A stretch of 64,000 nt of DNA from Pseudoxanthomonas sacheonensis (GTDB lineage Bacteria; Pseudomonadota; Gammaproteobacteria; Xanthomonadales; Xanthomonadaceae): positions 280,076 through 344,075 of the forward strand of contig NZ_PDWS01000003.1 in assembly GCF_010093305.1 (NCBI RefSeq). The letters run 5' to 3'. Position numbers and translations under genes: made by a program. The notes below the pieces were generated by a model that did no database searches, was not told where the DNA came from, and saw only the letters and a list, made by a program, of their open reading frames with translations. Below, in pieces: positions 1 through 11,984 of this stretch (position 1 is its first letter; every line of letters starts with the position of its first letter).

Positions 1-2
1 TT

Positions 3-1049
3 CCCGACCGCAAGCTGCTGCAGGAATTCTTCGAGAAAATGCAGAAGGAAACCGATGGCGTGGCCAACGGCAAGCTGACCGTGGCGCTGGCCGCCGCCAA
101 GGGGGCCGCTGGCGGCGTCGATATCTGGACCAGCGCCAAGAAGAAGCAACTCACCTATTGCGTCAGCAACGCGTTCGGCACGCACAAGGCCGCGGTGATC
201 GCCGACATGGAAGCGGCCGCACTCGCCTGGGAAGAAGCGGCGAAGGTGGATTTCATCCATCTACCGGCCCAGGACGGCGGCTGCAACGCAAGCAACCCGA
301 ACGTGCTGTTCGATGTGCGGCCGGTGGACGTGGGCGGCGAATACCTGGCGCGCGCGTTCTTCCCAAGCGACCAGCGCAGCGACCGCAACGTGCTGATCGA
401 CAATTCCTCCTTCGATCTACCCTCCAACGAGCCGCTGCAACTGGTCGGCATCCTGCGCCATGAGCTGGGCCATACGCTGGGCCTGCGCCACGAGCACACG
501 CGTCCGGAGGCCGGCATCTGCTTCGAGGACGATCAGTTCGAGCCATTGACCGCCTACGACAAGTTCTCGGTCATGCATTATCCGCAATGCAACGGCGGCG
601 GCGACTGGTCGCTGGTGCTCACGGGCCTGGACAAGGCGGGTTCGGCCTGCCTGTATGGAAAAGGCAGCAACAACCCGGAAAACCTGGCGCAGTGCGTCTA
701 TCACGCCCCCGAAGCGCCGGCGACCGGCGCTACCGAGACGAAGGTGTTCGACAACCAATCCGTGGCCAAGAACGCCAAGAAGCAGTACGGACCGTTCGCG
801 GTCAAACCCGGCTCGATCGCCCAGGTGAAGATGCAGGGAGCCGGCGGCAATGCGGGCGATCCCGACCTGTACGTGCGCTATGTCGGGCCACCGGACACCT
901 CAAGCTGGATTTGCCGCCCTTATCTCAGCCACGCCAACGAAACCTGCGAACTGGAAGTGCCGGCCAACCGCAACAAGATCTACGTGATGGTGCGGGGTTA
1001 CGCGGCGGGCAACTACAAACTGGAAATCACTTACACCAAGCCGGACTGA
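3..1049 (+). CDS. Astacin-like secreted zinc metalloprotease with C-terminal PPC-like domain (5' partial)
   Basis: The frame is open from the window edge, so the N-terminus and any signal or propeptide lie upstream. The protein carries the metzincin zinc site HELGHTLGLRHEHTRPE, close to the astacin signature HExxHxxGxxHExxRxD but with Glu at the last position, followed about 40 residues later by a Met-turn, SVMHYP. The last ~95 residues (GDPDLYVRY, then a Cys pair and VMVRGYAAGNYKLEI) look like a bacterial pre-peptidase C-terminal beta-sandwich, a module usually found at the end of secreted peptidases. It is probably an exported endopeptidase. It converges with the lepB-like gene at 1111-1740. 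The astacin-like class is inferred from motifs only; another metzincin family is possible. Confidence 0.8.
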   Translation, partial: PDRKLLQEFFEKMQKETDGVANGKLTVALAAAKGAAGGVDIWTSAKKKQLTYCVSNAFGTHKAAVIADMEAAALAWEEAAKVDFIHLPAQDGGCNASNPNVLFDVRPVDVGGEYLARAFFPSDQRSDRNVLIDNSSFDLPSNEPLQLVGILRHELGHTLGLRHEHTRPEAGICFEDDQFEPLTAYDKFSVMHYPQCNGGGDWSLVLTGLDKAGSACLYGKGSNNPENLAQCVYHAPEAPATGATETKVFDNQSVAKNAKKQYGPFAVKPGSIAQVKMQGAGGNAGDPDLYVRYVGPPDTSSWICRPYLSHANETCELEVPANRNKIYVMVRGYAAGNYKLEITYTKPD

Positions 1050-1110
1050 GGGTGCTTCACGGTTCCGTCCCGTTGCCGCAGTGGCCATGCGGCAACGGGC
1101 GATTGCGTTT

Positions 1111-1740
1111 TCAAAGCCTGCGCCAGACCAGGCCTTCTCCGCGGCGGTAATAGACGGCGACCGCACGGCCATACAGCTCGCTTGCCGGCACCAGCCCGAA
1201 GAAACGCCCATCGATGCTGTTGCCGCGCGCATCGCCCAACATCAGTACCTGCCCATCGGGCACGGTCAGGCCGTGGATGTCCGGTCCGCCGCCATGCGAC
1301 AGGTTGAGCGCGGCGCGGTGGTTGCGGAAGACCTCGGTATCCGTTGCGTCAATCGCTCCCAGCGTGACGCCGCCGATGCTCAGCCTGCCATCGACCAGTT
1401 CCACCTCGTCTCCCGCCACCGCGGCCACGCGCTTGATCAGGCGAGAGCCGTCCTGCGGCGAATCGAACACCGCGATGTCTCCGCGCTCTGGTTTGCCGGT
1501 AGCCATGAGCTGCACATCGGTGAACGGCAGGCGCACGCCATAGGCCCGCATGTCTACCGCCACGCGGTCGCCTATCTCCAGCGTGTGTTCCATCGACCCC
1601 GACGGCACGTAGTAATGATTGGCGAACGAATCGCGCGCCGCCGCCAGCAACGCCAGCATCAGTACGATCTGCGGCAGTTCGCTGCGGATCCAGCGCCTGG
1701 CTTTTCCTGGGCGGCTGGAGGGTACTGCTTGCGTTCGCAT
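1111..1740 (-). CDS. lepB: Signal peptidase I, compact form
   Basis: This 209-residue membrane serine peptidase removes signal peptides on the periplasmic side of the inner membrane. One membrane segment (about residues 21-40) precedes the Ser box PSGSM, with S49 as probable nucleophile and S47 as oxyanion helper. The Lys box RLIKRVAAVAGD holds K103, and GDARGNSIDGRFFG is the last conserved box. It is shorter than E. coli LepB and has one predicted anchor. The usual Pro after GSMx is His here (GSMEHTL). A GGAG lies 8 nt before the ATG. It follows the HlyD and C39 exporter genes on the same strand after a 182-bp gap, so it may be an accessory copy rather than the housekeeping enzyme; that is inference. 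Confidence 0.88.
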   Translation of the reverse strand: MRTQAVPSSRPGKARRWIRSELPQIVLMLALLAAARDSFANHYYVPSGSMEHTLEIGDRVAVDMRAYGVRLPFTDVQLMATGKPERGDIAVFDSPQDGSRLIKRVAAVAGDEVELVDGRLSIGGVTLGAIDATDTEVFRNHRAALNLSHGGGPDIHGLTVPDGQVLMLGDARGNSIDGRFFGLVPASELYGRAVAVYYRRGEGLVWRRL

Positions 1741-1922
1741 GGGCGTCTCCGGGTCTTTTCCGGAGAAAGTAACTCACGCACCGGCGCGATCCGCATATGC
1801 CATGGGTCATGCGGCCCATTCGGCAGCCGTAGCGCACGCGCCGCAGCAACCCGCATCTGCTACGCGGCGACTTCGGCATTCCGGAACGGCATGGGAGGCG
1901 ACGCCGCTTTGCGCTTGAAGCC

Positions 1923-3170
1923 CTAGCTTCCCAACTTTCCACGCAACGAGTACAGCGGCTCCAACACCCACTCGTACAGCTTGCGGCGCTCGCCCAGTAT
2001 GTCCGCATCCAGCCGCATGCCCGGCCGCAATGGCTCCTGCTTGCCGTAGGCAGTGATGGATTGCTCATCCAGGGCGACCAGTACGCGGTAATAAGGTTCG
2101 GCGTCTTGTGCGCCATCGCCCGCGGGGGTAATGGCGCTGCGCGAAACACGGATCACTTTGCCGCCATGGTGGCCGAACTTCTGGTAGGGATATGCCTGGT
2201 AGCGCAGCAGTACCCGGTCGCCCGGCTCGATAAAACCTACCGCCGCGCTCGGCACCAGCAACTGGGCCTGCAGCCGGGAACCTTTCGGCAGAACGCTCAT
2301 CACAGGCTGTCCGGCCTGCACGGCTTGGCCCGGCTCGATCAGGCGGTTGGCGATTAGCCCGGCCAATGGCGCCCGCACCAGCAACTCGCCGTTGGCCTCC
2401 TGCTGCACGCGCTCCTGCTCCAGCATCGCCAGATCGCGGCTGGTCGTGGCCTGCAGGCCTCTGCGCTGGGCGGGAAGTTCGCGCAGCGTCTGATCCAGTT
2501 GCGCGATGCTGCGGCGGATAGAAGTGGCTTGCCGTTCCAGGCTTTGCTGGGCGTTGACCAGTTCGAGCAGGGATTGCTGTTGCTGGTTCACCTGCACCTG
2601 ACTGACGTACTTCCGGTCCGCTACCAGCTGGTAGCGCTCCGTGGTTTCCTTGCCTATGCGCACCTGTTCGCGGCGAGTCGATATTTCGTTCTCGATCTGC
2701 GCCAGCTCGCGCTGCGCGGCGGCGCGCTGGCGGCCGATGCCCTGGATCTGCGCGTCGATCTGCGCGGCTTGCGACTGCCCCAGTTCGGTCAGGCTGTCGC
2801 GCCGGGTTTCCAGACCGTCCCTGATCACCGTCAATGCGTCGCTGCCGGCGGCGGTCACTCGCGGCACGTCGATCAGGGTCAGCGCATCGCCGGCTTTCAC
2901 CTCGTCGCCTTCTTCGGGGAAGAGCCGGCCTACGACCCCATTGGTCGGCGATACCACTGTCGATAGCCCCAGATCCGGCACCAGTTCTCCCGCCACCCGC
3001 GAGCGTCGCGTGTAGTCGCCCATGATCAGGAAGCAGATCACGGCCGAGGCAGCGAGCATCGCGAAGCCGGCCAGCGTCCAAAGCCGCAGCGGCTGAGCGA
3101 GCGAGATGCCCCCCAGCCAACTACTGCGTTTGGCTTCCAGCACTTCATGACGAAACAAGGAATCAGTCAT
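1923..3170 (-). CDS. HlyD/CvaA/RaxA-like membrane fusion protein of a C39 exporter
   Basis: This periplasmic adaptor links an inner-membrane ABC exporter to an outer-membrane TolC-type channel. I chose the start at MTDSLFRHEVLEAK (about 415 residues); the longer frame runs into a dispersed repeat. One membrane helix (about residues 30-50) is followed by a lipoyl-like half (VSPTNGVVGRLFPEEGDEV), a long Gln/Arg-rich coiled coil (about residues 100-260), the second lipoyl half (LVRAPLAGLIANRLIEPGQ) and a beta-barrel region. The order matches CvaA/RaxA-type adaptors. It lies 171 bp downstream of the exporter gene on the same strand. No TolC homologue or small leader-peptide gene is visible nearby. 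Confidence 0.88.
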   Translation of the reverse strand: MTDSLFRHEVLEAKRSSWLGGISLAQPLRLWTLAGFAMLAASAVICFLIMGDYTRRSRVAGELVPDLGLSTVVSPTNGVVGRLFPEEGDEVKAGDALTLIDVPRVTAAGSDALTVIRDGLETRRDSLTELGQSQAAQIDAQIQGIGRQRAAAQRELAQIENEISTRREQVRIGKETTERYQLVADRKYVSQVQVNQQQQSLLELVNAQQSLERQATSIRRSIAQLDQTLRELPAQRRGLQATTSRDLAMLEQERVQQEANGELLVRAPLAGLIANRLIEPGQAVQAGQPVMSVLPKGSRLQAQLLVPSAAVGFIEPGDRVLLRYQAYPYQKFGHHGGKVIRVSRSAITPAGDGAQDAEPYYRVLVALDEQSITAYGKQEPLRPGMRLDADILGERRKLYEWVLEPLYSLRGKLGS

Positions 3171-3193
3171 ACGACGCGCATCCAACAACGTTC

Positions 3194-3331
3194 GTAATTC
3201 CAGCGAGAGCTGGAAGCTGATTTTCAACAGTCGAATGGTTGGTCATCCATTTTGACTTTGCTGTTGCTTGGCTTTTGGATACCAAGAGCAAATCAAGATC
3301 AAGATGGATTCCAGCTTTCGCTGGAATGACG
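3194..3331. repeat. Pair of REP-like inverted repeats (ATTCCAGCGAAAGCTGGAAT type)
   Basis: Two copies of a short palindrome (3194-3214 and 3304-3331) face each other in the gap between the exporter and adaptor genes. The same family recurs near 9121, 42534 and 42637-42738. It gives rise to a spurious 60-residue frame containing the VIPAKAGI peptide that is typical of such repeats. Confidence 0.85.
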
Positions 3332-3341
3332 GTTGAGGGGT

Positions 3342-5462
3342 TCATAGCGCCACCGCCGTCAGCGTCGCAGCCGCAACTCCCGCCGGACGATGCTCTTCCA
3401 TGATCCTTCCGCCATGCATCACCAGAACCCGGTCGGCGCTGGCAATGGTCTCCGGTCGGTGCGCGATGATCACCTTGGTCAGTTTGAGCGCACGCACCGC
3501 CTCATTGACCAGACGCTCGCGCTCCACATCCAGGTGGCTGGTGGCTTCGTCCAGGAACAGAATGCGCGGCATGCGGTAAAGAGCGCGCGCCAGGATCACT
3601 CGCTGCTTCTGCCCGCCCGACAGCGTGGTGCCCATGTCGCCGATCAGGCTGTGGTAGCCCATCGGCATGGCGGCGATCTCGTCGTGCACGGCCGCCAGGC
3701 GGGCGGCGGCTTCGATACGTCCGGAATCGAAGCCTTCTTCGCCGAAGGCGATGTTCTCGGCCACGCTGCCGGCGAACAGCTGGTCGTCCTGCATCACCGC
3801 GCCTACCATCTGCCGGTAGTTGTGCGGCCCCAGCTTGGCGATATCGTGGCCGCCTGCGGCAATCGTGCCTTGCGTTGGTTTCAACAGACCCAGCAGCAGC
3901 TTTACCAGAGTGGTCTTGCCGCAGCCCGAGGGACCGACGATGGCGACCGATTCGCCTTCCTCCACGGTGAAACTGCAGTCCCGCAGCACCCATGGTTCGC
4001 CTTCGGCGTAGCGGAAGTTCAGCCCATCGACTTCCAGGCGTGTACTGGCGGGCGGGGCCTGTTCGAAGCGATTCCCGTCCAGGACTTCCGGTTCGGCCAG
4101 TGCGATATCCGCCAGGCGTTCGCCATGCAGACGCAGCATGCGGAACTCGACCCATTTGTCGATCAGGCTGCTCACCCGCCCTGCGAACTGGTCCTTGTAG
4201 GCCAGGTAGGCGATCAGCATGCCTACCGAGAACACGTTCTGCATGGCCAACAGCGCGCCCATCCAGATCACCGCGATGCGCTCGGCGCCGAAGATCAGCT
4301 GGCTGGCGGTGTTGAAGCCCAAGCCCAGTTTGGCCAGCCAGACATCGCGGTTGACGGTGTCGTTCATCAAGTTGAGGTAGGTGGATCGACGACTGGTTTC
4401 GCGGCCGGCGATCTTGACCGATTGCACGCCGCGGATCGACTCAAGCAGATGGCTTTGCTGTTTGGCGCTGGCGACCAATTGCTGTTCGGTGCCTTCACGC
4501 ACCGGGCGGAAAGCCAATGCGCGAAGACCGAGATACAGCGCTACGGCCAACAAGGTGACCGAAGCCAGTTTCCAGCTGTAGAGCAGCATCATGCCCAAAG
4601 TCACCACGGCCATCAGCCCGTCGATCAGGGCTTCGACGAAGCTGGTGGTCAGGGTGCGCTGGATGGTCTGCACGCTGCCCATGCGCGAGGTGATGTCGCC
4701 CAGGTGGCGCTTCTCGAAGAAATCCAGCGGCAGCTTGAGCAGATGACTGAAGACGTTGCCCATCCACTGCAGGCCCAACCGCGTGGACAGGTAAACCACC
4801 GACCAGCCGCGCAGCAACCCGATGCTTACTTGAAGCAGCAGGACGAGACTGAACCCCAGGCCGAGCACGGTCAGCAGGTTGCGGTCGGCGGAGATCAGTA
4901 CCTGGTCCACCACCCATTGCATGAAGAAGGGGGCCAGGATGACGAAGACCTGCAGAGCGACCGACAGCGCCAGGATCAAGGCCAGCGAACGCCACAGGCC
5001 GGTAACGCGACCAGTCAGCTGGCGGAAGGAAATTGTGGGCGCGGCCTTCTGCGGCTTGAACTCGGCGGTAGGGGTCAGCTCCAGCGCCACGCCGGTGAAG
5101 TGGTCGGAGACTTCGGCGTAGCTGAGTTCGCGCTTGCCGAAGGCAGGATCGAGAACGGTTATTTTCTTCTTGCCGACTTTGGCCAGGACGATGAAGTGGT
5201 TTAAGTTCCAATGCAGGATGCAGGGCAGCTTGAGCTGGCCCAAGTGCTCCATATCCAATCGCAATGGTCGGGATTGGAAGCCCAGTTGCCCGGCAACCGT
5301 CATCAGACGCGTGAGGCTGGCACCTTTCAATGACAATGGAAAGCGGCGACGCATTTCCGCCAGGCCAAGCTTCATGCCGTTCGCGTCAGCGACCATCGCC
5401 AGCGAAGCGAGGCCGCACTCGGCGGCTTCGGATTGGACGTCACAACACCTGCAGGTTCGCAT
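3342..5462 (-). CDS. Peptidase-containing (C39) ABC exporter, RaxB/CvaB type
   Basis: This 706-residue transporter should cleave double-glycine leaders from small peptides (bacteriocin, microcin or RaxX-like) and export them. The N-terminal C39 domain has an apparent triad C16, H89 and D105, with Q10 for the oxyanion hole (QSEAAECGLA, LNHFIVL, VLDPAFGK). A six-helix ABC membrane domain covers about residues 150-430. The nucleotide-binding domain has Walker A GPSGCGKTT (510-518), signature LSGGQ (614-618), Walker B ILFLDE (634-639) and H668. All active residues are present. The only in-frame start before Q10 is an ATG inside the end of uvrD (23-nt overlap), with no clear Shine-Dalgarno. The C4, C6, C7 cluster is a by-product of that overlap. 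The HlyD partner is downstream; no substrate gene is seen. Confidence 0.92.
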   Translation of the reverse strand: MRTCRCCDVQSEAAECGLASLAMVADANGMKLGLAEMRRRFPLSLKGASLTRLMTVAGQLGFQSRPLRLDMEHLGQLKLPCILHWNLNHFIVLAKVGKKKITVLDPAFGKRELSYAEVSDHFTGVALELTPTAEFKPQKAAPTISFRQLTGRVTGLWRSLALILALSVALQVFVILAPFFMQWVVDQVLISADRNLLTVLGLGFSLVLLLQVSIGLLRGWSVVYLSTRLGLQWMGNVFSHLLKLPLDFFEKRHLGDITSRMGSVQTIQRTLTTSFVEALIDGLMAVVTLGMMLLYSWKLASVTLLAVALYLGLRALAFRPVREGTEQQLVASAKQQSHLLESIRGVQSVKIAGRETSRRSTYLNLMNDTVNRDVWLAKLGLGFNTASQLIFGAERIAVIWMGALLAMQNVFSVGMLIAYLAYKDQFAGRVSSLIDKWVEFRMLRLHGERLADIALAEPEVLDGNRFEQAPPASTRLEVDGLNFRYAEGEPWVLRDCSFTVEEGESVAIVGPSGCGKTTLVKLLLGLLKPTQGTIAAGGHDIAKLGPHNYRQMVGAVMQDDQLFAGSVAENIAFGEEGFDSGRIEAAARLAAVHDEIAAMPMGYHSLIGDMGTTLSGGQKQRVILARALYRMPRILFLDEATSHLDVERERLVNEAVRALKLTKVIIAHRPETIASADRVLVMHGGRIMEEHRPAGVAAATLTAVAL

Positions 5463-7629
5463 AAGCCAGCACCAGCCATTTGCTGCCTTCGCTGTCGAAG
5501 TTCACCTGCACGCGCGCGTGGGCGCCTGCGCCTTCGTAGTCGGTGACCACGCCTTGCCCGAACTTGGGATGCGAGACATTGGCGCCCAGCTTGAGCGGCG
5601 GCGCTTCGATGGGCACGTGGCCGAAGCTGCGGGACGCGCCGGCCGAATAGGTGCGCGACACCTGCACCTTGGGCCGCACTTCGTGCAGCAGGTGCGTCGG
5701 AATTTCGCGCAGGAAGCGCGACGGGATGCCGTACATGTCCTGGCCGTGGATGCGCCGGGTTTCCGCATAGCTCAACATCAGCTTCTGCCGCGCGCGGGTA
5801 ATGCCGACGTAAGCCAGGCGGCGCTCTTCTTCCAGCCGCCCGCTTTCGTCCAGCGACTTGCCGCTGGGGAAAAGCCCTTCTTCCATGCCGCCCAGGAACA
5901 CCACCGGGAATTCCAGGCCCTTGGCCGAATGCAGCGTCATCAGCTGCACGCCATCCTCGCCCGCCTGCGCCTGGCCTTCGCCGGCTTCCAGCGAGGCGTA
6001 GGCCAGGAACGCGGTCAGCTCGCTCATGCCCTCGCGGCTTTCATCGAGGATGTCTTCGTCGTCGCGTCGAACGAAACGGGAGGCGACCGAAACCAGTTCG
6101 TCCAGGTTCTCGGTGCGCGAATCCAGCTGGCCCTTGCTTTCGTTGAGATAGAAATCGCGCAAGCCCGAGCGCATCAGCACGTGGTCGATCTTGTCCTTGA
6201 GCTCGAGTTCGGCGACCTCCACCGACAATGCCTCGATCAAGGTGATGAACCCCGCCAGCGCGTTGCGCGCGCGGCCCGCCAGCTCGTTGCCCACCGAAAG
6301 CGCGCGCGCCGCCTCGAACAGCGGCTGCGACAGCGTGCGTGCGCGCTTGCGCACTTCGTCCAGGGTGCGGTCGCCGATGCCGCGCGTGGGGGTGTTGACC
6401 GCGCGCTCGAACGCCGCGTCGTCGGCACGATTGGCGATCATGCGCAGATAGGCCAGCGTGTCCTTGATCTCGGCGCGCTCGAAGAAGCGCATGCCGCCAT
6501 AGACCCGGTACGGCACCTGCTCGGCCAGCAACGCTTCTTCGAAGGCACGCGACTGCGCGTTGCTGCGATAGAGCACCGCCGCCTCGCCGTAGCTGCCGCC
6601 GTCGCGGACCCATTGCAGGATGCGGTCTACCACATAGCGCGCTTCGTCGACTTCGTTGTAGGCGGCATACAGATCGATTGGCTCGCCGTCGCCGGTATCG
6701 GTCCACAGCTGCTTGCCGATGCGGTCCGGATTGTGTGCGATCACCGCATTGGCCGCACCCAGGATATTGGCGCTGGAACGGTAGTTCTGCTCCAGGCGGA
6801 TGGTCTGGGCGCTGCTGAAATCCTTGAGGAAACGCTGCACGTTCTCGACCTTGGCGCCGCGCCAGCCATAGATGGCCTGGTCGTCGTCGCCGACCACGAA
6901 TACGTGCCCGGTGTCGCCGGCAAGCAGGCGCACGAATCCGTACTGGATGGCGTTGGTGTCCTGGAATTCGTCCACCAGGATCTCGCGGAAGCGCGCGCGG
7001 TAATGCGCCAGCAACGCGGGCTGGTCGCGCAACACCTCGTGCGCGCGCAGCAGCAGTTCGGCGAAATCCACCAGCCCGGCGCGGTCACAACGCTCCTGGT
7101 ACAGCACATAGGCGCGACGCAAGGTATCGGTCCATTGGTCGTCGCCGGGCTGGATATGCTCGGCGCGGCGGCCTTCGTCCTTCTGCGCGTTGATCCACCA
7201 GGCGATCTGGCGCGGCGGGAAGCGCGCCTCGTCCAGCTCCATCTGCTGGACCACGCGCTTGACCAGACGCAGCTGGTCGTCCGAATCCAGTACCTGGAAG
7301 GTCTCCGGCAGCTTCGCCTCTTGCCAGTGCAGGCGCAGCATGCGATGGGCCAGGCCGTGGAAGGTACCGATCCACATGCCGCGGCTGCCGTTGCGCAATT
7401 GCGCGTCGGCGCGGTGGCGCATCTCGCCGGCGGCCTTGTTGGTGAAGGTGACGGCAAAAATGCCGTGCACCGGCACGCCGTGCACTTCGTTCAACCAGGC
7501 GATGCGGTGGGTGAGCACACGCGTCTTGCCCGAACCGGCGCCTGCGAGCACGAGATAGTGGCCCGGCGGCGCGGAAACCGCTTCGCGCTGCGCCGGGTTC
7601 AGATCATCGAGTAAATGGGAGACATCCAC
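5440..7629 (-). CDS. uvrD: DNA helicase II (UvrD)
   Basis: This superfamily 1 3'-5' helicase works in nucleotide excision and mismatch repair. At 729 residues it has the usual length. Visible motifs are Walker A GAGSGKT (residues 30-36), motif Ia TFTNKAAGEM, motif II VDEFQDTN, motif III VVGDDDQAIYGWRGA, motif IV QNYRSS, motif V TLHSAKGLEFPVVFLGG and motif VI YVGITRARQ. The end SKWLVLAYANLQVL resembles UvrD C-termini, so the gene is complete. The start is a GTG and no strong ribosome binding site is seen before it. The next gene, a peptide exporter, starts inside the last 23 nt of uvrD, an odd pairing of repair and secretion genes. Confidence 0.95.
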   Translation of the reverse strand: MDVSHLLDDLNPAQREAVSAPPGHYLVLAGAGSGKTRVLTHRIAWLNEVHGVPVHGIFAVTFTNKAAGEMRHRADAQLRNGSRGMWIGTFHGLAHRMLRLHWQEAKLPETFQVLDSDDQLRLVKRVVQQMELDEARFPPRQIAWWINAQKDEGRRAEHIQPGDDQWTDTLRRAYVLYQERCDRAGLVDFAELLLRAHEVLRDQPALLAHYRARFREILVDEFQDTNAIQYGFVRLLAGDTGHVFVVGDDDQAIYGWRGAKVENVQRFLKDFSSAQTIRLEQNYRSSANILGAANAVIAHNPDRIGKQLWTDTGDGEPIDLYAAYNEVDEARYVVDRILQWVRDGGSYGEAAVLYRSNAQSRAFEEALLAEQVPYRVYGGMRFFERAEIKDTLAYLRMIANRADDAAFERAVNTPTRGIGDRTLDEVRKRARTLSQPLFEAARALSVGNELAGRARNALAGFITLIEALSVEVAELELKDKIDHVLMRSGLRDFYLNESKGQLDSRTENLDELVSVASRFVRRDDEDILDESREGMSELTAFLAYASLEAGEGQAQAGEDGVQLMTLHSAKGLEFPVVFLGGMEEGLFPSGKSLDESGRLEEERRLAYVGITRARQKLMLSYAETRRIHGQDMYGIPSRFLREIPTHLLHEVRPKVQVSRTYSAGASRSFGHVPIEAPPLKLGANVSHPKFGQGVVTDYEGAGAHARVQVNFDSEGSKWLVLAYANLQVL

Positions 7630-7682
7630 GCGGCTATTTTACGCCGTACCGCGCGCAAGCACTGAGATCGATCAAGGGCAAA

Positions 7683-8288
7683 TCAGTGCTCGGTTTTGGG
7701 TTTGTTGGTCACGTGGCTCATCAAACGGTCAGTGTAGGCAATGCCGATGGCCGACAGGATGAACACGCAGTGGATGATGGTCTGCCACATCACGCCCGAT
7801 TCGGTGAACTTGCTGTCCGGCATGCCCAGGTCGCCGACTTCGATGAAAGTCTTCAGCAGGTGGATGGAAGAGATGCCGATGATCGCCATGGCCAGCTTCA
7901 CCTTCAGCATGCTGGCGTTGACGTGGCTCAGCCATTCGGGCTGGTCCGGGTGCCCTTCCAGGCGCAGGCGCGAGACGAAGGTTTCGTAGCCGCCCACGAT
8001 CACCATCATCAACAGGTTGGAGATCATCACCACGTCGATCAGTCCCAGCACGATCAGCATGATCGCCACTTCGGCCGTGGGGCCGCCTTCGGCCAGCTTG
8101 GCGGCCTGCTCGGCTTCGCCGCCGTGCAGGAACACCTCGTTCACCAGATGCACCAGCTCCACGCCGAACTGCCAGACATAAACCGCCTGGGCGACGATCA
8201 ACCCCAGATACAGCGGCAACTGCAGCCAGCGCGAAGCGAAGATCAGCGAGGGAAGCGGGCCGAGGCGATTGGGTTGCTGATGCGACAT
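7683..8288 (-). CDS. YqhA (UPF0114) family inner-membrane protein
   Basis: The 201-residue protein has about four hydrophobic segments (roughly residues 22-42, 73-98, 130-148 and 168-188) and the family-typical stretch LMMVIVGGYETFVSRL. Members of this family are uniformly of unknown function. The gene stands alone between uvrD and a divergent GST gene. The extra ~20-residue acidic loop HGGEAEQAAKLAEGG lies between the first two membrane segments. Confidence 0.85.
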   Translation of the reverse strand: MSHQQPNRLGPLPSLIFASRWLQLPLYLGLIVAQAVYVWQFGVELVHLVNEVFLHGGEAEQAAKLAEGGPTAEVAIMLIVLGLIDVVMISNLLMMVIVGGYETFVSRLRLEGHPDQPEWLSHVNASMLKVKLAMAIIGISSIHLLKTFIEVGDLGMPDSKFTESGVMWQTIIHCVFILSAIGIAYTDRLMSHVTNKPKTEH

Positions 8289-8401
8289 GGGACCGGAATG
8301 CTGCGTTGCGGGGATGCGGCAGGTTACCGGCCCATGGTGACGCTGCCAAGCGCGACGACGGGGCTAAACTCCACTTCCCTTGCCCCACAACGAGTTTCGC
8401 C

Positions 8402-11409
<3,008 letters not shown>

Positions 11410-11441
11410 CCGGCGTTGTACCCTTCATCCAACCCATCGGG

Positions 11442-11894
11442 ATGACCGCCATGAATGCCATGCCGCCGCCGCTTCCCACCAGCCACTCCCGCGGATGGTG
11501 GAGCCGGCACTGGAAATGGGCTGTTCCGCTGCTCAGCGCCTTGCTCCTGGCTTTGTTCGCAGGAGTCATCCTGCTTTTCATGTCGACATTGTTAGGCATG
11601 ATGAAGTCCTCCGACGCTTACCAGCAGGCTCTGCGGGAAGCCAAGGCCAATCCGGCCGTCGTCCAGGCGCTGGGCGAACCGATCGAGGAAGGCTGGTTCA
11701 TGATGGGCAACATCAGTGTCAATGGCCCCTCCGGCAAGGCCAACCTGCAGATCCCCATCTCCGGGCCCAAAGGCGAAGGTGACATCTATCTGGAAGCGAC
11801 CAAATCCGCAGGTCAATGGAACTATTCAACGCTGCTGGTGCGCGTGGACGGCAGCGACCGGCCCATCGATCTGCTGCCTGCGCAAACGCAGTGA
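11442..11894 (+). CDS. Coa1/Tim21-like membrane protein (cytochrome c oxidase assembly factor 1 family)
   Basis: The 150-residue protein has a Pro-rich N-terminus, one membrane helix (about residues 28-52) and a C-terminal domain containing LGEPIEEGWFMMGNI, GKANLQIPISGPKG and a late Trp. This spacing matches the Coa1 family, where the domain lies outside the membrane. Function in bacteria is not established. A second ATG at 11451 is equally usable. It lies 32 bp after the S9 peptidase gene and may share its transcript. Confidence 0.7.
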   Translation: MTAMNAMPPPLPTSHSRGWWSRHWKWAVPLLSALLLALFAGVILLFMSTLLGMMKSSDAYQQALREAKANPAVVQALGEPIEEGWFMMGNISVNGPSGKANLQIPISGPKGEGDIYLEATKSAGQWNYSTLLVRVDGSDRPIDLLPAQTQ

Positions 11895-11984
11895 ATTATC
11901 CGCGTCGGAAGGCATGACCTAAGACGCATTGCCGCGGCGGGGGCTAGCCGGTAGGGTCATCGCACCTATTCGCCGGATCCGACA

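Noticed and set aside
3163..3345. 60-residue minus-strand frame containing VIPAKAGIH
   Set aside because: It is a translation of REP-like palindromes and lacks a plausible ribosome binding site.
5134..7614. 826-residue open frame on the plus strand opposite uvrD, and similar long frames such as 49947-52526 minus and 14386-16353 plus
   Set aside because: They lie opposite well-conserved genes, have Ala/Arg/His/Gln-rich low-complexity translations, and are the usual result of high GC at third codon positions.
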